A stretch of DNA of 64,000 bases from Bryoerythrophyllum caledonicum (GCA_963971425.1 OZ020515.1:18530137-18594136), one strand, 5' to 3'. Positions 33,771-44,927 are shown, counted from the stretch's first letter. Notes: generated by a model from the letters alone, not told the origin. Translations and numbers: made by a program.

Positions 33771-34718
33771 ATGGTGAATCCAAATTCACAGAGTGGCGTT
33801 GGTTGTAAGAGAACAGCAGACAGAGAAATCAAGATGAGCCAGAAACGGAAGACGAAGAAGGATTTCGAGATCGATCCTTCTCCGCTGAGGGAGTTGCCAA
33901 AGAAGGTGTATGAGGGCAACCGCAAGAATTTGGAGAAGGCAGGTCTCCTGCAATTCATCGAGCAGCAATGGCCGGAGGTGGATCTACCGCGAGTGCTGGC
34001 CTTCATGCTGAACTCCAAGCGAGGCGCACAAGACGAATTTTTGATCAACGGTGAAGTGGTTCGCTTCGACGTCGAGGTCGTCCAGCAGCATTGCCCAAGC
34101 TTGCCAAAGACGGGACCTACGCTGGTAGGATTGCCTTTGCTAACCAAGACTGAGCTCAGTCGGGTGTTCGAGAGGCCAGACGACGCCAAGGTGGGACGGG
34201 GATATTCGATCAGGAAGGCCAAGGCTTCGTGGAAGGAATGGCTGAAATTTATCAACCTTCGACTCTTGATGGCTTTTGATGGAACAGAGGTATTATCACC
34301 CAGCGCATTGGCTGCGGCGTACAAGACCTGGAATGGAGAGCGACTCAATTGGTCCAAGATCATGTACGCGCATCTCCGACTGGAGCTAGCAGGGAAGAAT
34401 ACCCGCCACAACATCTTCTTCCATGGGACCACGTACTTCTCAGCAATCTGTCCCCCACTGAGGAAGAGCTTGACTGGAGGAGCACAGGAGGTGGAAGAAG
34501 AATCAGGGAGGAGTTCCAAGAAGAAGAGATTGCGCAAGATGGTGGAGGAACCGGAGGAAGAAGAGGAACCGGAAGAGGCTTCTGAAGAAGAAGAAGACGT
34601 AGGAGATGAAGACATGACCAGTCCCGCAAGGGAGGACGCAGAAGAGGAGACGCCAGGGTCACCTGAAGCCCCTGCACCAGCGAAAGACAAGGGGAAGAAA
34701 CCGTTGGCGGAAGTGTAG
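33771..34718 (+). CDS. Element D extra ORF 1 (315 aa), unknown function
   Basis: The ORF starts MVNPNSQSGVG and is markedly more GC-rich than gag-pol. Residues 25-220 look globular and helical (FIEQQWPEVDLPRVLAFMLN, SWKEWLKFINLRLLMAF, ERLNWSKIMYAHLRLELA, NIFFHGTTYFSAICPPL). This resembles in pattern the plant-transposon-associated 'putative plant transposon protein' domain, but I am not certain. Residues 235-300 are basic then strongly acidic (runs of Glu, EEEDVGDEDM). It occupies the position of env-like ORFs in Athila elements but has no membrane segments. The frame of the next ORF is open across its 3' end, so the two may once have been one. Confidence 0.65.
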   Translation: MVNPNSQSGVGCKRTADREIKMSQKRKTKKDFEIDPSPLRELPKKVYEGNRKNLEKAGLLQFIEQQWPEVDLPRVLAFMLNSKRGAQDEFLINGEVVRFDVEVVQQHCPSLPKTGPTLVGLPLLTKTELSRVFERPDDAKVGRGYSIRKAKASWKEWLKFINLRLLMAFDGTEVLSPSALAAAYKTWNGERLNWSKIMYAHLRLELAGKNTRHNIFFHGTTYFSAICPPLRKSLTGGAQEVEEESGRSSKKKRLRKMVEEPEEEEEPEEASEEEEDVGDEDMTSPAREDAEEETPGSPEAPAPAKDKGKKPLAEV

Positions 34719-34861
34719 AAGAAGAAGGTGAAGCCCCCGATCTCCACTGGAGGTGTCTTGAGTATCACCTCAGGACAGGAACCACGTCCACCAGCAGCAG
34801 CGAAGTTGTCCAAGACACCATCCAAGCAATTGTTCCGTACGCTGCTCCCGAGGTTGCCATA

Positions 34862-37189
34862 ATGGAGGACCCTGAAGATGAAGCTCCTCTCAGGCGAACA
34901 GAGAAGAGATCGCAAGGGGCAGACGGCACCAAACAGGGTGAGGTTCGGGAGTTGAACAAGGCGAATCTCGAGCTGATGGTGATCCAGAAGGATGATCTCG
35001 TAGCTCAATACCAAGCCACCAACAAGGACATCTTGTTGGCCAAGGATCAGATGCAGAAGGACTTCCAACGCGAGAAGCTCCGGCTAGAGAAGGCGCTCTT
35101 GGAAGCAGAGCGAGCTAAAGAGCTGTTGGACAGGGAACGGGGTGAATTGCGAGGGAAGTTGGCCCAAACAACTGAAGAAGTTCAGCACTGGGAGACTTTG
35201 TGCAACGAGCAGACGACGAAGGCACAACAATGCGAGGAGTTGCAGAAGAAACTGAGCCTCATGGAGCATGAGTACCATCGCCTTAAGGGGGAATCGGAGA
35301 AGGAGAATTCGGCTCTAGCTGGAGACAAGGAAGCACAGGTGCGAGATTGGCACACGTTGCAAGAAGAGCTCCGGCAAGCTTCCGGTAGCGCTGCCCATTG
35401 GAAGGACCTCTGCACTGCGAAGGAGAGACAAGTGGAAGAACATCTGCTTGAGATCGAGAGTCTTAAGACTCAACACCAGTTGGTGAAGGAGCAGTATCAG
35501 GCTGAGAAGAATCTGGCGAAGGAATTGGCGACATCGCTAGCACAACAGAAGAGAGAGGTGCAGGCGAGCAGGGAAGCGTCGACCGTAGCTACGCCCGACT
35601 CTTCACAGGTAGCAGAGTTGGAAGAGAAGGTACGAGATGTCACCGAAGCTAATGCCCGGTTGACTGCACAGACGACCACAGATAGAGGAGTGAAGAGCAA
35701 ACTCCAAGAGGCAATTTGGCGTCAGGACTTACATAGTCCGCCAACCTTTGCTCTCTTTAGAGCTTACGAGTTGCAAAGGAATGCTTGTTTCAGCATGATG
35801 TGCTTGAGCGCTGGAGACAAGCTGAGCCGGGCGGAATTCCAAAACCTGTGGACCGCAGCGGCGAACTTTGCCAATATGCAGAATTTGATCTGCGAAATGA
35901 TCGTGAGGCAGGACCTTCAGCTGGAGGACGCCAGACAGTTGCTGGTGCCGATCGGTGATATTGGAGCCAGAGTGCTACTATATTATTGGCACTTGGAGGG
36001 GCAGCTGCAGATGCGGAGGCAGTATGATCAACCAGATGTAGCTCAACGAATGGTAGTCATTCCTGAGGTTGATCTTAAGACCGTTCCCCTCTCCACGGAC
36101 TACCTGGGAGAATGGAAGAACCAGATGGAGAAGCTGACAAAGCTATTACAAAATGAGCAGAGCTTCGTGGGATGCATGACTCAAGTCCAAGAGCGCGAGG
36201 ACTTGGCTCAGCGGGGTGAGATCACCATGGGACAGTATCTCTACGCCAAGGTCCGAGCTCACCACCGACTTAAGCGTGCGATCGAGGGAGCAAAGAAGAA
36301 AACGGTGGATGTGGCAGATGCGGTTCAGATGGCCACTTTCATGTCACCCCCTCCAGATTATAGACACACGATCTGGGGAGGCTTGCCATTACCGGTGATC
36401 GGGTCGTTGAACAAGCAGCGATTTCTCAGAGAATACGAGAATCTGTTTAACAGCGAGGAGGAGGTGCCATTTCCCTCATGGCAAGCCATAGATTGGCTGT
36501 TGGAGAACTTTGGCTTGTCCCCGCAGGTCTGGAGACAGTGGGATCAACTATATCCCAAGGCATCCCAGACTTGGTCAACGGTACCGCTAGCAGCGATCAC
36601 AATGAGTTATCACCATTGTCCCTTGAAGGGATATCGGCGTTACAAGTGGGCGCCCTGGAGTAAGCTTGACACAGTGCCTTACAACTGGCCACAGATTCTA
36701 GGGAGTTTTTCTTCTCCCCAGGAATGCAGTGATTCCTATCGAGCCTTTTTTGAGATTCATCGAAGACACACGGACCCTGTGTGTTTTCGAGCTGCAGTGT
36801 TCTGCAATATTTTGTCTCATATGTGTATGCGATACAAGTGCGTGGTGAATGTCAACAGATTTGACGAGACCAAGCCCGAGTTTCACCTATGGACGAAGAT
36901 GCAACAGATGCCAAGTCGCCATATGAGGACTTTGGAGTGTATGGTAATTACCAACTTCCTCCACGGTGCGAGCTCGGTGTTTGCCTTGGAGAATTCCAGC
37001 AAGCGTCAAGAGCAGCTGGTTGCCTGGTTGAGTTACCAGAAGGCACACGAGACGTACCTCTTCAAGCATGATGAGGATGTTCGTCGTAATGTGGAGATGG
37101 CTGAGCTACAGCTGATTCTCCAAGAGTGTGAGTTCAAGGATGCGTACAAGCACAAGCGTCCTCGACTCGAAGCGAGACCAAGATCTTGA
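34862..37189 (+). CDS. Element D extra ORF 2 (775 aa), coiled-coil protein of unknown function
   Basis: Residues 1 to about 275 are a long heptad-like coiled coil (EREKLRLEKALLEAERAKEL, LDRERGELRGKLAQTTEEV). About 280-760 appear globular, with many Trp and Cys (VLLYYWHLEGQLQMRRQYD, HTIWGGLPLPVIGSLNKQRF, YRRYKWAPWSKLDTVPYNWP). The C-terminus is basic (YKHKRPRLEARPRS). No nuclease, protease, polymerase or membrane motif is recognised. The frame is open upstream of ATG 34862 back to about 34706, overlapping ORF 1 in another frame, so a single frameshift separates them. Such length without a stop in a young element suggests selection for a product. Confidence 0.7.
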   Translation: MEDPEDEAPLRRTEKRSQGADGTKQGEVRELNKANLELMVIQKDDLVAQYQATNKDILLAKDQMQKDFQREKLRLEKALLEAERAKELLDRERGELRGKLAQTTEEVQHWETLCNEQTTKAQQCEELQKKLSLMEHEYHRLKGESEKENSALAGDKEAQVRDWHTLQEELRQASGSAAHWKDLCTAKERQVEEHLLEIESLKTQHQLVKEQYQAEKNLAKELATSLAQQKREVQASREASTVATPDSSQVAELEEKVRDVTEANARLTAQTTTDRGVKSKLQEAIWRQDLHSPPTFALFRAYELQRNACFSMMCLSAGDKLSRAEFQNLWTAAANFANMQNLICEMIVRQDLQLEDARQLLVPIGDIGARVLLYYWHLEGQLQMRRQYDQPDVAQRMVVIPEVDLKTVPLSTDYLGEWKNQMEKLTKLLQNEQSFVGCMTQVQEREDLAQRGEITMGQYLYAKVRAHHRLKRAIEGAKKKTVDVADAVQMATFMSPPPDYRHTIWGGLPLPVIGSLNKQRFLREYENLFNSEEEVPFPSWQAIDWLLENFGLSPQVWRQWDQLYPKASQTWSTVPLAAITMSYHHCPLKGYRRYKWAPWSKLDTVPYNWPQILGSFSSPQECSDSYRAFFEIHRRHTDPVCFRAAVFCNILSHMCMRYKCVVNVNRFDETKPEFHLWTKMQQMPSRHMRTLECMVITNFLHGASSVFALENSSKRQEQLVAWLSYQKAHETYLFKHDEDVRRNVEMAELQLILQECEFKDAYKHKRPRLEARPRS

Positions 37190-38580
37190 GTAGACATGAG
37201 GTTTTTAAGGAGAAGCTCTGTGCAGACAATGTAAATATTACGATGGAATTTTGTGATTGCAGCTAGAGTTTAGAAGTTTGCAGCTTCGAGATCTTAGGAT
37301 ACGGCTTATTATGGAAGCCAGGATAATGAGCTGATAGCTGATTTTGAAAGACTGAACAAAAACCTGTAAAGCTGCAATCTTCTGGAAATATGAATGACAT
37401 TAGCTGCATGATACGATGTCATAAGACTATGAACACGAAGAAATGGAGTCAACAACTAATTAAGAAGGGAAACTGTCTGGGAATGAAGAATTCTAGGAGT
37501 GTTCTACGAAAAAAAAAATATACAAGTGGAAGTCAGCTGAAAGGAAGTTCGGTGACTTGGAAGTGTACTCACAAAGAAGGAAATACTAAGCAGTAAGTTA
37601 TGAAAAAAAAAAAAAAAAACCATGTTAAATTGCCTGTAACTACAGGAGTCAGCACTCTAGTCAAGCGTGGTGGGATAAGCCACGTGTGATAGATATATAC
37701 CCGGCACTAGCACCCAGAGGTTGCCACGACAGTATGTACCCGCGGCACACGTTAACCGACCACCAAGGCCTGCTAGATGAAGGTATCAGGTCTGTTAGCC
37801 TAAATATCGTGAGCCGTAGGAGCCTTACCAAACGATATGGGACAAATGCTGCTCCTAGTATGGAGAAAAATAAAAACTTCTATCACTGTTTCCATATCTG
37901 GTGAAGTGCACAACACATTTTCACAAATTTGCAGTATGAGGAATAACAAGGATCAAAGATGTATGAAGAACTTAGGAAAGAATGGAAAAAGAAGATTGAT
38001 TTTCGGAGTCTGTGACTTATAAAAAACCTGTCAATACAGACAGAGCTCTGTCTGTACGTGGTTAAGAACATGTTCGGGAAGAAACGAACCAGCTGAAAGA
38101 ACAGATAATTTTCCTAATTAAAAAACCAGTACGTAGTAAGTTTATACTTTAAAGTCCAACTCCTTAAGTTCAAAATTTTAGAAAAGATCCCTTTAAGTAC
38201 AAATTTGTATGATTCCTATTTTGAGTGAGATCATCTCTTCATGTGACCTTAAGGAAAGTGAGAGTTTAAGTTACAACCTTGAACAGACTAGAACCTTAAG
38301 AACCAGACGAGCAAGAGAAAATTAGTTCCTTAAGGCAAAGAACAAATAGGATAGATCCTTATTTTCCTTAAGCAAGTCAGTTCTTAAAAACCTCTAATGA
38401 GTGAGTTTCCTTAAGAACAAAACCAAAGTCAGTTACACTTTGGATAAAACAAAAATCTTAAGACTTAGATGTAGTATGAGAGTTTTAAGAATATGTGGAG
38501 GGATAGTGTCTTAAAGGAAGAGAAAATTCAATTGAATTTGTAAAAATAAAAAAATAAAAAAATAAACTTAAGGCATATAG

Positions 38581-38813
38581 ATGAAAGGGAAAAATAAGAA
38601 AGAACATGATAATTCTAATGAGAGAGTATCATGAAAGGGAAAAATAAGAAAGAACATGATAATTCTAATGAGAGAGTATCATGAAAGGGAAAAATAAGAA
38701 AGAACATGATAATTCTAATGAGAGAGTATCATGAAAGGGAAAAATAAGAAAGAACATGATAATTCTAATGAGAGAGTATCATGAAAGGGAAAAATAAGAA
38801 AGAACATGATAAT
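38581..38813 (+). repeat. Minisatellite, 50-bp unit x 4.7
   Basis: The units 38581-38630, 38631-38680, 38681-38730 and 38731-38780 are identical (start atgaaaggga, end agagagtatc), and a fifth is truncated after tgataat at 38813. Perfect identity means a very recent expansion within element D. Confidence 0.98.
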
Positions 38814-39475
38814 ATTGAGAGATAAAGCAAAAAGGCTATGGAAAACAATGTGAGTGATGTAGATGAGACGATTAGTGGTGAAGTAATACACACACTACTT
38901 GAATTGTATGATAGGGTAGCTCACACAAGTTAGAAAAAATAGAAATAAAAGAGTGTGGAAAGAAAATTAGTAATCTAGGATTAGTAATTAGTTGTGAGGA
39001 TGCACTACTAATTTACTAATCAAGAGATGTGAGGGCTAATGAGTGCTAATTTTCTAAATTTGGAAAATAATAATAATTGCAAGTGGAGTGTAAAGGAAGA
39101 TATGGAAGAAAAAATAAATTGAAAAGAAAAATTTGAAAAGCAATGAAAATTAAAAATGAAGATTTAAAAGAGAATGGAAAAATTCAAAGCTAAAATGAAA
39201 AAATTATGGAAATCTACAAATGGAAGACTTAACTAAAATAGTTAAGTTAAAAAGAGAAACTTGAAGCCAAGTATGTATGAGACATACTCATTAAAGAGAA
39301 GAACAATGGAAAGCAAATAAAGAAAATCAACAATTTTTAGAGAATAAAGACAAGTAAGAAGAAATCTATATGGAGCTTAAAGAGACTACAAGAAAATGAT
39401 AGAAAGGAAGATGGAGTATGAAAGATCAAGTTCAAGGACAAAGGTCGTTGAAGTCGACGAGGACGTCTCCAAGCT

Positions 39476-39485
39476 AAGAGGAGGG
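39476..39485 (+). promoter_or_regulatory. Element D polypurine tract
   Basis: The run aagaggaggg sits three bases before the 3' LTR start (39489), the standard position of the plus-strand primer. Confidence 0.75.
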
Positions 39486-39488
39486 CTA

Positions 39489-41476
39489 TGTAGAGCCAAA
39501 ATGACAAAAATAGATTTTTTCCGAAAATTAAGTGTAAAAAGGGTTGAAGATATATGAAGAATTAAAAAAATTAATGATTATATTTACACTAAGTACTTAA
39601 TTAATTGGAAAGTACCTATTCATATCCAAGAAATAGAAAATAATGGGAAAATGGTTGAACTCACACCCTTTGGGTAGGGTGTATCTTTTCATGAATGGAT
39701 ATGAAGAGATGTGAAGATTTAGTGGAATTAATCTTAATGGTTAATACTAGGGAAAACCTCTTTCCAAGAGTTGTACCTCTTGGATGTTGAGTAGAATGAC
39801 TAGCTTGAATTTTTAACATTCTTGGCCATTACCATAGAAATTCCTTGGAGGAAGATTGGAGTGAGCCCTAGCTTTAGGTGAAAGAGCTAGTTGATGACTC
39901 TTAATGTTGTAAGAGTATTTAATTTTATATATGAATATATAATTGTTATTGAATTTGCATATGTAGAGTCTTGTGACTTGAGTCATATGTATAATTGCAA
40001 TATTATGTGAACTTCATTGCATAAATTTGACATTGTGTGTTGTAAATGCAATTGCATGCATTAGGTATTAATTGTGGATAAAATTCTTATGCATGAATGC
40101 ATTGTATATTTATTCTTCATGGAATAAGTTAGGGAAATACCCTAACTACTAAGGTCGTGGGTGTGACCTTGTGTGTGTGTGTGTTGGAGCATTAATCATG
40201 AGTGTGAAGATTAATGGAGATAATGTGAAATTAAGTGACTTAGTGCATAAGATGTGTGATGCATAAGTACTTAAGAAGATCTCGAGTGTGAGTGAGCATA
40301 ACTTGAGTATGATAAGAATAAGAGTGGAGTTTTTATTCATGTTAATGCAATTTATGCAATAAACATCAAGAGTGGCATACCTTGATGCATGGCAAGAGTG
40401 TCATATTATGCATACAAAAAATTGGCATTAAGTCTAACCTTAATAGAAGGGATTCTCTAAGGTAGGCTAAGTTGTGAGTATTTAAGAATCTATTATAAGA
40501 GAGAAAATAAGGAACAAATCCCAAAGAAAGACTTAAGAGAAAACATAGAAACTTAAGAATCTTAAGTCCAAGTTTGGATACATAAGCTTATGAAGAGTGA
40601 GACCTTAAGTACCATGAGACCCTTAAGTTTAAGGGCTTGGACTTAAAGGTTCGTATGAGTGAGAATACGGGACAACATTTGCATTCAGTGAGATGCATTC
40701 CCGGTTCTGGAAGTCTTAAAGACAGAAACTTAAGAACACCGTAGGACCGAATTGGTCTAGACAGTGCAGGTTCTTAAGAATCAGTCCTAAGTGAGAAAGC
40801 GAGTGCTTAAGAACTCAAGGACAGAAACTGTGTTCTTAAGAACATGGACCCGACCGAGAGAGAAGTCTTAAGTAAAATTCAGACATCTTAAAGACTAAGT
40901 GGTACGAGTAAGTGTGGAACACCGTGGTCTTTAAGGGATAATTGTGGGTAAGTAAACTTAAGTGGAGACTTAAGAGGTGAACTCTTTAAGACTTAAGTTA
41001 ACTTGTGTATGGGATTTTTGAGACTAACCATTGTCTTAAGAACGTGATCACGTGGACCGAGTGGACGGACGTGAAAAGTGGAGCGTTTTTGCATGAGGTA
41101 AGAATTTGAATTCTTAAAGATTGTAATTAAAGAACCAATGCAATGAGACTTAATGGAAACTTCCATTAGCCTAGTGTGGCAAGTGTTTAAGGATTAGTGG
41201 CATAAGCACAATCTTAAAAGGACTAATGTTCCGTCTTAAGGCACGAGAGATCTTTGGGGTTTAGACTTTATTTGTGGATCCCTTAAGAGTGATGCTAACA
41301 GCCCTAATTTCCTAAAAATAGATAGATAACCTTAAGAATTAACCAAAAAGATAGCTTTAACGACACAATTAATCTCCAATTACTTAAAACTAGGCGTATG
41401 ATCATCCCCGTAACGAATCCTATGAGGTGTGGGTACACTTGGGTGTTTTATTAGAGTGGTGAAAAACCACTCTACA
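39489..41476 (+). repeat. Element D 3' LTR, uninterrupted
   Basis: 1988 bp, TGTAGAGCC...CTCTACA, followed by the gtgga duplication at 41477. It serves as the empty site for solo LTR F and carries the same CTTAAG cluster (about 40540-41350) as the 5' LTR. Confidence 0.97.
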
Positions 41477-41481
41477 GTGGA

Positions 41482-44400
41482 CAATAGACTGTAGCAAATG
41501 CATGTGCAATAGTCTCGGCATATGTTGGAAGTGATATGACTTTCGAAAAGACATGGCGCAGGCCATCAATTTGCCAAAGAACAAGTAATATAAGTATAGA
41601 TAAATTAAAATGATTCCAAGCCAATAGCACGTCAATCTAGCCTCTTTTTTGCACAAATAGAAGATCTTTAGCTTTTAAAAAAATCAGATTTAGAAACAAT
41701 TTAATGGAGATTGAGTGCATAAAAATGTCATTTTTTATAAGTGAGACACGCACCTGTGGCAGCAACGGCTTTAGGATGACCATATCTCTTTGTACAAAAA
41801 AATAAAATAAATAAATATCAGGTACCAAGCTCCCAAAACTAGAACCCTAGATAATTGTTTTTGTAGATAAAATGTCGACTTCTGAATGTTGATCAGCCAT
41901 TCAGTATGAAGACATTCACCAAATGAGATTTTCTTAAAGATCACACCTTCAATATATTTTCTCAACTTCGATGTCATGTCTGACGTAATGAAACAAAGAG
42001 CCACTACATTCATTAGAATAAATTTTGCAGTCTAGTCATTGATATTCCTTTAGATGATTCTGTAAAAATTGAATGAGGGTTGTGAAGAGTTTGGGAGGTG
42101 CCGACACTCGTAGGTCTCCTTGGCTCCGTCAGCAAAAAGCCACTAAGGTTACTTCTAGCTCGGATGAGAGAGTTGTGTGTGAATGAAGTTTCGTGTAAGC
42201 ACTCCCAAAGGGCAGCCAATGCCGGCGGGGGTCTAGAACACGCTCTTGAAAATTTGATGCCATTTCTAAAATGGTGTAGCACAATAGAAATGGAGTTAAG
42301 ACGAGAAAGTTATGCATCAATAAAGTTCTTTCTTGACATACTTCATCCGTGCATAAAACACTGCTCCAAGCTCAATGTTAAACATTCTGCACCATTTTAT
42401 AAAGAGCTTCATAAGTTCTATGGCGTGGTTGAATTCGAATAGACTTATCATTCACTACCGAGGGGCTGTCATTCATCACTCCCCTTTTAAATGTGCCTTG
42501 GAGTTTCTTGTAGGCACTCCCAAAGGGCTGTCAGTGCCGGCAGGCCCCTAGAGCAAGCTCTTGATAATTTTATTCCATTTCTAAAATGATATGGCCCATA
42601 AGAAATGGAGCTTGGATGAGAAAGTTATGCGTATATCAAGTTTCTTGTTGACATTCTTATCCGCGCATAAAATAGTGCTCCAAACTCAATTTTTAACGTG
42701 CCACACTGTTTTAGAAAGTGCATCACAAACTCTATAGCGGGGTTTTATAAGAATTGACTTATCAATTACTACCATGGAGGTGTTGTTAATGGCACCACTT
42801 TTTAATCTGCCTTGGAGTTTCTTATAGGCACTCCCAAAGAGGTGCCGATACCGGCACCTCCCTTGAGCATACTTTTGAGAATTTGAGCCCTTCATGTCCT
42901 TATCATCTTCTTCGTCCTTGATGCAATCTTTTTTTTGTGTAGATGGCGTTCCACCATCCTCTCTAATAGTTGGCAAATTCTCACATGTGTTAATCTTTAT
43001 AGATAGGGCGCAATGCGTATCTCCCAAGTCATCCTCTAGGCCTTGTGTCTTTCCATCTTTGCCTTCCTCAACCGCTTATTGCTTAAGAAATAAAGAACCG
43101 CATTTCTTTATTGTCTTCTTTCCCTCAACTGTATGAACATGTATTGGAGTGACAACTCTTTGAGCTTTTGCTATAAATCACATCTTCTATCAATCTACTC
43201 TAAATGTAATGCACATGACAAAAAATTGACCTAGTATCCTCGGAATCGAAGTTCAACTCACCCCCCTCTTCCCTTGGAGAAAATCAATTTTCCTGTCCCC
43301 AAGTTGGCAAAGGCCAAAAAGACTCGTGAAGTTCTTTGAGAGGTTGGTTAGGGTGCGGACTTGGATGTGGATGTTGATCTATCTACCAGCATGTACAATT
43401 TGCCAAATCTAGAATATATGGACATTGTCGGGCACAATCGACTTACTCATGTTACGATATAGAAGAATCCATCTATGATGTTACCGATTGGCATATCATC
43501 CAAGTACCTAAGCATTGCTCTAGTCTAGCATAATAGGCTCTTGACGCCTTCTGAAGGAAGCAATGCACAATGAAGATCATCCAAAAGAAAAATACCACTT
43601 TATATCCCACATACACCAGGAACTGGATCGACTATTACATTGATAGAATCTAGCGACATGGATTCTTTTTCTACCCCAATAATAGTTACCGTTGTGTTTT
43701 GGGCTCTTATTATAAGTAGGTTCTTACATGCCCAAATAACATCCTACAAATCTTGCCTATTATGAGAGACACCAATCTCAAGCAGTCGGAGATCATTGTT
43801 GTTAAGCGCGCCAATTTTCATGCATCCACAGAAGCAAAAATTGTCTCTCCATCGAAACTTCCAATTAACCAATGTCGATGGTGTTGGCCATGTTGCATAC
43901 CCAATTGTAGAGGATGTTAACGAACATTCTACATCTCCATTCATCTAAGTGGTGAAGCACCATTCAAGTAGGCTAATTGCCGCTCAATTTCATCAATGGA
44001 GGTCCGCCTCTACAATAAAGGCAATGATTTGGAGGTGCTCAATGTTGCCTTTCTCTAGGTTGGCTGCATTATAGATCTTGAAGTTAACTCCTCCACTATC
44101 CACGCTTTGGAGTTTGTTTCGTTGAACTCAATTTCGGCTTGCACATGTCCGGACTTTGTTTCAATACAGCCAAAGGCCAACCAATTCGGCTAGTCATGGA
44201 TTAATTGCAAGCATGTACACTTCATCTACAGGATCATATGCAAGCTTGACGAGCTGCAGGACATGTTTGTCCATGCCCCAACACTCAAATTCAACGAACT
44301 GATATCCATTGCGGAAGCAATTCTATTGTAGAAGTTTGCTTGAAACTTTATAGGCAAATAAGAACTAGGGACGTTGCTATAATATAGAGCATTATACAAG

Positions 44401-44927
44401 AGGCGAATATTGTTGTGTTTAGTTTTTGTCACATATCATGTTTGCATATTTTTCTTTAATCGTATATCTCTAGATTCAATGTTCATGCCACTTGACAAAT
44501 GTGACGTTGTATATATGTCTTCCGTTTCATTTGTTTCAACTTTCACAACTCTACTTCAATTTATCATCCGATGGAGTTATCCATAGACAGAAGGGTCATC
44601 ATTTGCATCTGTAAAAAAGGAAAATTTGTAACATGTCCCACGGTGATAGGACCCTTATTTTTCCAAATTTTATAGTTTATCTTTGAAATTCCAATGATTC
44701 ACAATTCATTTACATTCGTTAGAAGGATGAATGAGTAAAATGTTCCACAGTAATAGGTCCATATTTTTTCTAAGTTTAGATAGTCTAAATTAATAATTAT
44801 AGTTTTTAAAATTCAAATTAAAAAAAAAATTGATTTTTTTAGTTTGCTAATTTTAGGTCTTTATTTCTGCTCACCGCTCACGGCTCGCTGCGAACGCTCT
44901 CCAACTGCTCACACGGTCTCGTCGTTG
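41482..44927. other. Right internal part of MULE1
   Basis: About 3.4 kb between the D insertion and MULE1's right terminus. It contains a 315-bp tandem repeat (listed separately) and only short, broken frames. Near 43350-43560 the plus strand reads MYNLPNLEYMDIVGHNRLT and then stops, faintly like a leucine-rich repeat. Close to the right end (44868-44916) GTGAGC-type subterminal motifs appear on the minus strand. Confidence 0.5.
42200..42870 (+). repeat. 315-bp tandem repeat, two full units and part of a third
   Basis: The landmark cactcccaaag recurs at 42200, 42515 and 42829, a period of 314-315 bp. Between landmarks the units share tgccggc, ctcttga, ccatttctaaaatg, gagaaagttatgc and gcataaaa. 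The first unit is open across 42098-42442, but the others contain stops, so coding is doubtful. It lies inside MULE1. Confidence 0.85.

Larger units (their letters stand above)
37190..39488 (+). other. Element D 3' internal non-coding region
   Basis: 2.3 kb of AT-rich sequence between the last ORF and the 3' LTR, with no supported gene. It holds CTTAAG motifs (38160-38480), the 50-bp minisatellite and the polypurine tract. Confidence 0.6.
20690..41476 (+). mobile_element. Element D: 20.8-kb young Ty3-type LTR retrotransposon
   Basis: This complete element has LTRs at 20690-23954 and 39489-41476 (TGTAGAGCC...CTCTACA), flanked by gtgga at 20685-20689 and 41477-41481. A primer-binding-site-like motif follows the 5' LTR and a purine tract precedes the 3' LTR. 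Contents in order are four small ORFs, gag-protease, RT-RNase H, integrase, non-coding spacer, two extra long ORFs and an AT-rich tail with a minisatellite. The gene order PR-RT-RH-IN and absence of a chromodomain suggest a non-chromoviral Ty3 lineage (Tat/Athila-like). Aligned by eye the LTRs differ by about seven substitutions and one 9-bp indel once the nested insertion is removed, so insertion was recent. Confidence 0.95.
19528..44927. mobile_element. MULE1: Mutator-like element (4.6 kb without the element D insertion)
   Basis: The ends are inverted repeats. The left end is CAAGAACTTGACCGTGTGAG and the right end, on the minus strand, is CAACGACGAGACCGTGTGAG. They match at about 25 of 31 positions. 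They are flanked by ccaggggtac (19518-19527) and ccaagggtac (44928-44937), a 10-bp duplication with one mismatch. The host sequence on both sides is AB integrase (zinc finger on one side, core on the other). Long target duplications of 9-11 bp point to the Mutator superfamily. After removing D the element is about 4.6 kb. No transposase was recognised, so it is probably non-autonomous. Confidence 0.75.

Noticed and set aside
33581-35068. 495-codon minus-strand frame opposite element D's extra ORFs
   Set aside because: It mirrors the coding strand (runs of Ser/Leu opposite Glu-rich codons). The plus-strand frames agree with element orientation and show coherent domains.
38581-38813. CRISPR-like array
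   Set aside because: The 50-bp units are contiguous with no spacers, in a eukaryotic retroelement. It is a minisatellite.
43350-44100. Leucine-rich-repeat-like phrase (LPNLEYMDIVGHNRLT) in MULE1, possible captured gene
   Set aside because: Only one repeat-like phrase before a stop, and the following frames are broken and unspecific. Too little to call gene capture.
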